Positions 60,681 to 64,000 of a stretch of 64,000 bases of DNA are shown here, piece after piece. Both the position numbers and the translations under genes were made by a program. This DNA is from an uncultured Eubacteriales bacterium (GTDB lineage: Bacteria > Bacillota > Clostridia > Oscillospirales > CAG-272). The DNA lies in contig CAKSQF010000009.1 of NCBI GenBank assembly GCA_934486825.1, positions 35,983 through 99,982 of the forward strand. Direction: 5' to 3'. The notes below the pieces were generated by a model. The model was not told where the DNA came from, did not search any database, and worked only from the letters and a program-made list of their open reading frames with translations. Every line of letters starts with the position of its first letter. The first letter of the stretch is position 1.

Positions 60681-60935
60681 TCAGCCGGCATAGTCCCAGA
60701 GGTTGCCGATCTCGGTGTCGAGGCGGGTCTGAATGTTGTTTTTGACAAACGCATACACGATACCCATGAGAAGAACACCGACCACAACGCAGATGATGAT
60801 ACCGACGGTCTTGTCGATATAAAACTCGGCTTTGGCATTGGCAACGGCAGTCTGCGCCTTGCAGTAGATTTTGTTGCACTTGTTGTCGATGGCTTTCCCC
60901 GAACGGTTGAAGAAATTCTTGATTTTGTTGAACAT
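60681..60935 (-). CDS. Flp-type pilin-like protein, DUF6133 (84 aa, copy 1)
   Basis: Differs from copy 2 at roughly ten positions, mostly in the C-terminal tail (FVKNNIQTRLDTEIGNLWDYAG instead of FIKTNIDTKLNTEIG...). The promoter region and 5' leader are also duplicated, with the same ACGAAAGGGTAAAA leader. Both copies precede the peptidase gene. Confidence 0.8.
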   Translation of the reverse strand: MFNKIKNFFNRSGKAIDNKCNKIYCKAQTAVANAKAEFYIDKTVGIIICVVVGVLLMGIVYAFVKNNIQTRLDTEIGNLWDYAG

Positions 60936-61026
60936 GGTTTTTTACCCTTTCGTTTTTGAAATTTGATTTTGTTTTTTGTTGTGCGGGAAAAGAAAAACGG
61001 ATTCGCCTCCGCTGATCGAATCCGTC

Positions 61027-61239
61027 TTAGCTGAACATGGACTGAATCTTATCCGTCAGTCCCGGCAGAACCGTATTGTTAAACAGGGCATACAGCCCGG
61101 CAAGCAGCAAGCCGCCGATCACTACGGCAATAATCATGCTGATTACCTTATCCAAGTAAAATTCGCCGCGTTTGTTTGTTGTGACCGCCTTTATCTCGGT
61201 CTGTTTTCGGCGTATCCACGCCTTGATTTTTCTGAACAT
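61027..61239 (-). CDS. Third pilin-like protein (70 aa)
   Basis: MFRKIKAWIRRKQTEIKAVT leader, hydrophobic helix (ISMIIAVVIGGLLLAGLYALF) and a short tail ending KIQSMFS. Divergent relative of the two 84-aa pilins, with the conserved EFYLDK motif before the helix that they share as EFYIDK. First gene of the pilus operon, with AAGGAGG before its ATG. Confidence 0.78.
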   Translation of the reverse strand: MFRKIKAWIRRKQTEIKAVTTNKRGEFYLDKVISMIIAVVIGGLLLAGLYALFNNTVLPGLTDKIQSMFS

Positions 61240-61326
61240 GGTTCCTCCTTGAAATAAATTTTGAGCGTCCTTTACACAGTCATATCTGTCACCAACTCCT
61301 TTTTGGAAATATATATAACTTAATCT

Positions 61327-61354
61327 CTTATACTTTCATACTCTCTCCTGTCAG
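61327..61354 (-). promoter_or_regulatory. Promoter of the pilus operon
   Basis: CTGACA (61354-61349), 16 nt, TATAAG (61332-61327) on the minus strand, about 90 nt before the first pilin gene. Confidence 0.65.
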
Positions 61355-61389
61355 TAAACTGATCGTATAAGGGGTTAGAGTGTGAGGAA

Positions 61390-61432
61390 GGGGAAAAGAA
61401 AAAGACCTTACCGTTTGTTTTCGGGTAAGGTC
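61390..61432 (-). terminator. Terminator of the right ParB-like gene
   Basis: AAGACCTTACC pairs with GGTAAGGTCTT around a short loop (about 61401-61432), then TTTTTCTTTTC on the minus strand. It separates the ParB unit from the pilus promoter. Confidence 0.85.
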
Positions 61433-62356
61433 TTAACGGGCATCGTCACGGCTTCGGCGTGTGATTGGTCTTTCCGTCGCTTTTGACTTCTGCCATGCGT
61501 CGAGCAGCTTGAGGATGGTTTGCCGGATCAGTTCGGGTGGGGTGCGCTCAGGAAAGAAACGCGAGAGTTCGTCCGATTTGAATTTCACTGTCTCCGCCTG
61601 ATTGGGCTTTTCCTCGGTCATGATGGAGAATATCTTGTCCATATCCAGCTTCCCCTCCTGACTGAGTTTTTTCATACGAATCGCCTGTGAAAGCGAGGGA
61701 GTTGCTTCTTCGCTGTCGATGGTTTCCACGAGGTTGCGCTGTTCGTCCTCCGAGAGATACGAAAGTTCCACGGCAGGACGGAAAGCGATGCTCTCCCGGT
61801 CAACCATTTCAAGCAATTCGGGGACAAGTTCGTTGAGTCGAACATAGCGAAACACTTGGTCGCGGCTGTCCCCGGCAGTTTCCCCAATAGAAGAAGCAGT
61901 ATCTAACTTTGTCGCCACTGGCGACGAAGTTAAATCAGTCCTCTTTCCCTTTCGCTTGAGTGCATCCATCTTCATCTTATAAGCCGCCGCTTTCTCGCTC
62001 GGCAGAATATGCTCCCTTTGCAGATTGGCATCCACCATAGCAATGATGGCTTCATCGCGGGAAAGGTCACGCACAATCGCCGGAATGAGTTTCAGCCCCA
62101 GCCTGCGGCAGGCATGAACGCGCCTGTGACCGGAAATGATCTCGTATCTCTGATCTTCCTTGATTCGCGCAACAATGGGCGACTGCACCCCGATCTCCTC
62201 GATGCTGTTCATCAGCTTCTGCATACTCTCGTCATCCAACACCTTGAATGGATGCCCCGGAAACTCATCAATGTATTCCAGCGGAATTACACGGACCTTT
62301 TCTTTCTTCGGCTCGTCTTTTGAAGGATTGGAGGAATAGTTCGGTTCATTCGCCAT
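61433..62356 (-). CDS. ParB/RepB-like protein (right copy, 307 aa)
   Basis: Paralogue of 48704-49606. CTP-binding GHRR at 76-79, NLQREHILPSEKAAAYKMKMDALKR, then RDQVFRYVRLNELVPELLEMV as helix-turn-helix region and a C-terminal segment ending in a basic RRSRDDAR. The ATG at 62356 has GGGAGGG and overlaps the upstream 238-aa gene's stop by 11 nt. No ParA is next to it. It may mark or regulate the element, perhaps the pilus operon right downstream. Confidence 0.85.
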   Translation of the reverse strand: MANEPNYSSNPSKDEPKKEKVRVIPLEYIDEFPGHPFKVLDDESMQKLMNSIEEIGVQSPIVARIKEDQRYEIISGHRRVHACRRLGLKLIPAIVRDLSRDEAIIAMVDANLQREHILPSEKAAAYKMKMDALKRKGKRTDLTSSPVATKLDTASSIGETAGDSRDQVFRYVRLNELVPELLEMVDRESIAFRPAVELSYLSEDEQRNLVETIDSEEATPSLSQAIRMKKLSQEGKLDMDKIFSIMTEEKPNQAETVKFKSDELSRFFPERTPPELIRQTILKLLDAWQKSKATERPITRRSRDDAR

Positions 62357-63062
62357 GCTTCCACCCTCCCTTTCTGCTCTTTCTGCGCTTATGCTTCCGG
62401 AATCGCTCGGACACACGGATGGCATCATAGCCGTAAACAGAGATGGCAATCGCGGAACACACCACGCGGAACAGATCAAAATCCACGACTTCATCGTTGG
62501 ACAGATCCTCTATGTCCGTATGCGAAGTTCCGTTTCCGAGGTCATAAGCAACGCAATAGAAAAGATAGTCGTTCGCCGAAAAAGAGCGGAAGTCAATATC
62601 GAGATAGGAGATACTACTTTTCCCGATTGCCGCTTCAGATGCGTTCCACAGACTTTCGGTTGCAGTAAGGACAAAAAGCTGCGCAATGAGCGATTTATCG
62701 TTCCCGCGTACTCGGTGCAGTGCTTTCAGAAATCTTGCCCGGTGCTCCCTGTCAAGAAAACAGGTTTTGGTCATGGTTGCGCGTTCCGAGGCGAGGCGGA
62801 GTCGGTAGTGAAACACATTGTCCTTCACATTTGCAAAGCAGGTGTTTAGAATCTCTGCAAAGGTACAGGTGTGTGCCCGTACTCGCTCCGCCATACAGCA
62901 GCACTCTTTCAGAGAACACTTGCCTTCGCTGACATAGCGACAGTTAGAGCATCTGCAGGACTGCACGGCATACGGAAAGCCGGTCTCCTCACTTCGTTTT
63001 CGGTGGGCAACGCAGATCAGATCTGTCAGCGTCAGCCCGGTTGGGTTCATTTCAATATACAT
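62346..63062 (-). CDS. Cys-rich conserved mobile-element protein (238 aa)
   Basis: Starts MYIEMNPTGLTLTDLICVAHRKR. An N-terminal cysteine group (SCRCSNCRYVSEGKCSLKECCC, eight Cys) suggests a zinc or Fe-S site; the middle has HRARFLKALHRVRGNDKSLIAQLFVLTATESLW. The C-terminus is strongly basic (RFRKHKRRKSRKGGWKHG), fit for nucleic-acid binding. Similar proteins accompany ParB genes on clostridial elements (recollection). AAGGAGG precedes the start; overlap with parB shows co-translation. Confidence 0.6.
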   Translation of the reverse strand: MYIEMNPTGLTLTDLICVAHRKRSEETGFPYAVQSCRCSNCRYVSEGKCSLKECCCMAERVRAHTCTFAEILNTCFANVKDNVFHYRLRLASERATMTKTCFLDREHRARFLKALHRVRGNDKSLIAQLFVLTATESLWNASEAAIGKSSISYLDIDFRSFSANDYLFYCVAYDLGNGTSHTDIEDLSNDEVVDFDLFRVVCSAIAISVYGYDAIRVSERFRKHKRRKSRKGGWKHGE

Positions 63063-63164
63063 TCGATTCCTCCTTGAATTTTACTTTTGGCAATAAAAAA
63101 AGCCACCTTCATTGACCGCAGGATTGCGGTATAAAGATGGCTTGATTTCGGATATTCAGTTGTG

Positions 63165-63350
63165 TCAGGCGGGAAGCAGGTCAAGAAAACGGCTGAGCAA
63201 GTTAAACACGCCCACATATTCTTCGCTGTTCTCAAGGGTGCATCCCTGTGACTTCAATGCAAGACGGCGTTCATTCAGAATCCCGATGGCGGTTCTGACC
63301 TGATAGCCGGTAAGTTTCATGCGGTAAACGGATTCGTAATTCTTTTTCAT
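63165..63350 (-). CDS. Small helical protein (61 aa)
   Basis: MKKNYESVYRMKLTGYQVRTAIGILNERR... ending VFNLLSRFLDLLPA; two to three predicted helices. AGGGG upstream and a promoter at 63378-63406. It may be a small regulator of the ParB unit (inference). Confidence 0.55.
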   Translation of the reverse strand: MKKNYESVYRMKLTGYQVRTAIGILNERRLALKSQGCTLENSEEYVGVFNLLSRFLDLLPA

Positions 63351-63377
63351 GTGTGTCCCCTGCCTTTCTTCACCTAT

Positions 63378-63406
63378 ATTATATAGGAAAGCAAGGAGAT
63401 TTGCAA
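63378..63406 (-). promoter_or_regulatory. Promoter before the 61-aa gene
   Basis: TTGCAA (63406-63401), 17 nt, TATAAT (63383-63378) on the minus strand, 28 nt before the ATG at 63350. It probably drives 61-aa gene, Cys-rich gene and parB. Confidence 0.7.
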
Positions 63407-63416
63407 AGGTATGATG

Positions 63417-63629
63417 TCACAGTACGGCAATGCGGACAAAACGCACCCATTTTTCTTTGAGCGAAATTTTCTCGACACGGTATCCGTATTGTTCTGCTTC
63501 CTGTTTGTAACGGAGGAAAGAATGATCCATTGGAAAACCAAGAATCTCTTCTATCCGTTCAAAGGAAAATTGAATACATCCACTTCCGTCACCGGAAAGG
63601 AATCTCCAAAGCGGCTCATATTTGCTCAA
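63417..63629 (-). CDS. DUF7662-like small protein (70 aa)
   Basis: SKYEPLWRFLSGDGSGCIQFSFERIEEILGFPMD follows the pattern KY.PL..YL...........F.EIE.ILG.PLP of small uncharacterised domains (DUF7662, from memory), and the YGYRVEKISLKEKWVRFVR end fits its last strand. TTG start at 63629 is preferred over GTG at 63638 because GGAGGTGA is spaced better. Function unknown. Confidence 0.6.
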   Translation of the reverse strand: MSKYEPLWRFLSGDGSGCIQFSFERIEEILGFPMDHSFLRYKQEAEQYGYRVEKISLKEKWVRFVRIAVL

Positions 63630-63671
63630 TGAAATCACCTCCGAATCAAAGAAAAATACCCCGAAAGGCGG

Positions 63672-63770
63672 ATGACTGTAAATAAGTAGTGGTCAGTGCC
63701 AAATGGTCTTTTCGGCGGTATTTCGCCTGATTAACAGTCATTCGGTGTCATGAATGTGATTAACAGTTAT
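63672..63770. repeat. GATTAACAGTYAT repeats beside tRNA-Asn
   Basis: Direct copies GATTAACAGTCAT (63729-63741) and GATTAACAGTTAT (63758-63770), plus an inverted near-copy ATGACTGTAAAT (63672-63683). The first is identical to 63962-63974 in the tRNA-Asn anticodon arm. Nothing else gene-like lies in 63639-63925. Confidence 0.6.
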
Positions 63771-63867
63771 TTGCCCGTATTTTCGGCTTAATTGTCGTGA
63801 GTTCAAGTCATATAGGCTCCAAAAAAGTTGCACTGTTTTGCAAACATCATTTTTGCTCCGAAAATAG

Positions 63868-63893
63868 CAAAAAACCCTTGAAATACAAGGGTT
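63868..63893 (-). terminator. Terminator of tRNA-Asn
   Basis: AACCCTTG/CAAGGGTT stem (63873-63880 with 63886-63893), then TTTTTTGC on the minus strand. Confidence 0.75.
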
Positions 63894-63925
63894 TTTCGCT
63901 AAGTTGCTTTTTTGTAGCATCTTGA

Positions 63926-64000
63926 TGGCTCCCCCTGTTGGGCTCGAACCAACGACATCATGATTAACAGTCATGCGCTCTACCGACTGAGCTAAGGAGG
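63926..64000 (-). tRNA. tRNA-Asn (GUU anticodon), 5' base beyond the window
   Basis: CCTCCTTAGCTCAGTCGGTAG... with anticodon loop CTGTTAA (anticodon GTT), T-loop GTTCGAGCC, acceptor end AGGGGGAG and encoded CCA. The first acceptor base (T) would be at 64001. The anticodon arm contains the GATTAACAGTCAT repeat. Confidence 0.93.

Larger units (their letters stand above)
60354..60975 (-). repeat. Tandem duplication of the pilin gene and its leader
   Basis: The block 60354-60650 and the block 60681-60975 are about 88-90% identical, including the sequence CCTTTCGTTTTTGAAA before each gene. The period is 327 bp. Confidence 0.85.

Overview
The window reads as chromosome of an endospore-forming Clostridia (Firmicutes) bacterium, probably Oscillospiraceae-like. 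Grounds: sigma-A promoters with 17-nt spacers, strong AGGAGG ribosome-binding sites, clostridial single-chain PurL, split PurH (PurO plus stand-alone AICAR transformylase), a ZTP riboswitch before purE, and a SpoVM-like micro-gene next to rsgA. Host-like housekeeping genes fill the centre (about 9-48 kb). Both flanks are accessory DNA made of mobile-element protein families.

Layout. 0.4-9 kb: degraded integrative-element genes on the minus strand (DNA cytosine methyltransferase, a CD1108-type membrane protein remnant, and small proteins whose last codons double as the next gene's Shine-Dalgarno), interleaved with a lipase-like hydrolase, a patatin-like protein and a TIGR04076 protein, ending near tRNA-Gln. 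9.4-21.4 kb: tmcAL, tRNA-Pro, PHP phosphoesterase, yifB/comM, pfkA, several hypotheticals, a Gfo/Idh/MocA oxidoreductase, an RNA-methyltransferase-like protein and rsgA. 21.4-33.9 kb: spoVM, then a ten-gene purine operon purE-C-F-M-[formate/nitrite transporter]-N-O-[AICAR transformylase]-D-L behind a sigma-A promoter and a ZTP riboswitch/terminator. The nine enzymes cover most of the PRPP-to-IMP route; purB and purA are not in the window. 33.9-43.2 kb: a DUF11 repeat protein, a membrane nucleotide-sugar dehydratase, a mannoside-use module (GH38, ROK kinase, SIS isomerase) divergent from an AraC regulator, and a membrane-anchored XRE regulator. 43.4-48.2 kb: a gene graveyard (acetyltransferase, methyltransferase and collagen-like fragments, a frameshifted DUF6796-like gene, a beheaded AraC gene).

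48.2-63.7 kb: an accessory island with a Tad/Flp pilus operon running from three pilin-like genes (about 61.2 kb) leftward to a terminator near 49.98 kb, with a ParB-like gene on each side. The operon encodes pilins, prepilin peptidase, CpaB, two TadB/TadC platform proteins, two TadE-like pseudopilins, a 1350-residue secreted repeat protein and three unknown proteins. Only the C-terminal ~80 residues of the CpaF/TadA motor ATPase remain, and TadZ is absent, so this locus has no motor of its own. Two small, ~90% identical shards of this locus (from the repeat-protein gene and the DUF4320 gene) lie at recombination junctions at 2.0-2.2 kb and 48.2-48.4 kb, tying both accessory flanks to the same kind of element. 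The window ends in tRNA-Asn(GUU); its anticodon-arm sequence GATTAACAGTCAT recurs close by and may mark old attachment sites.
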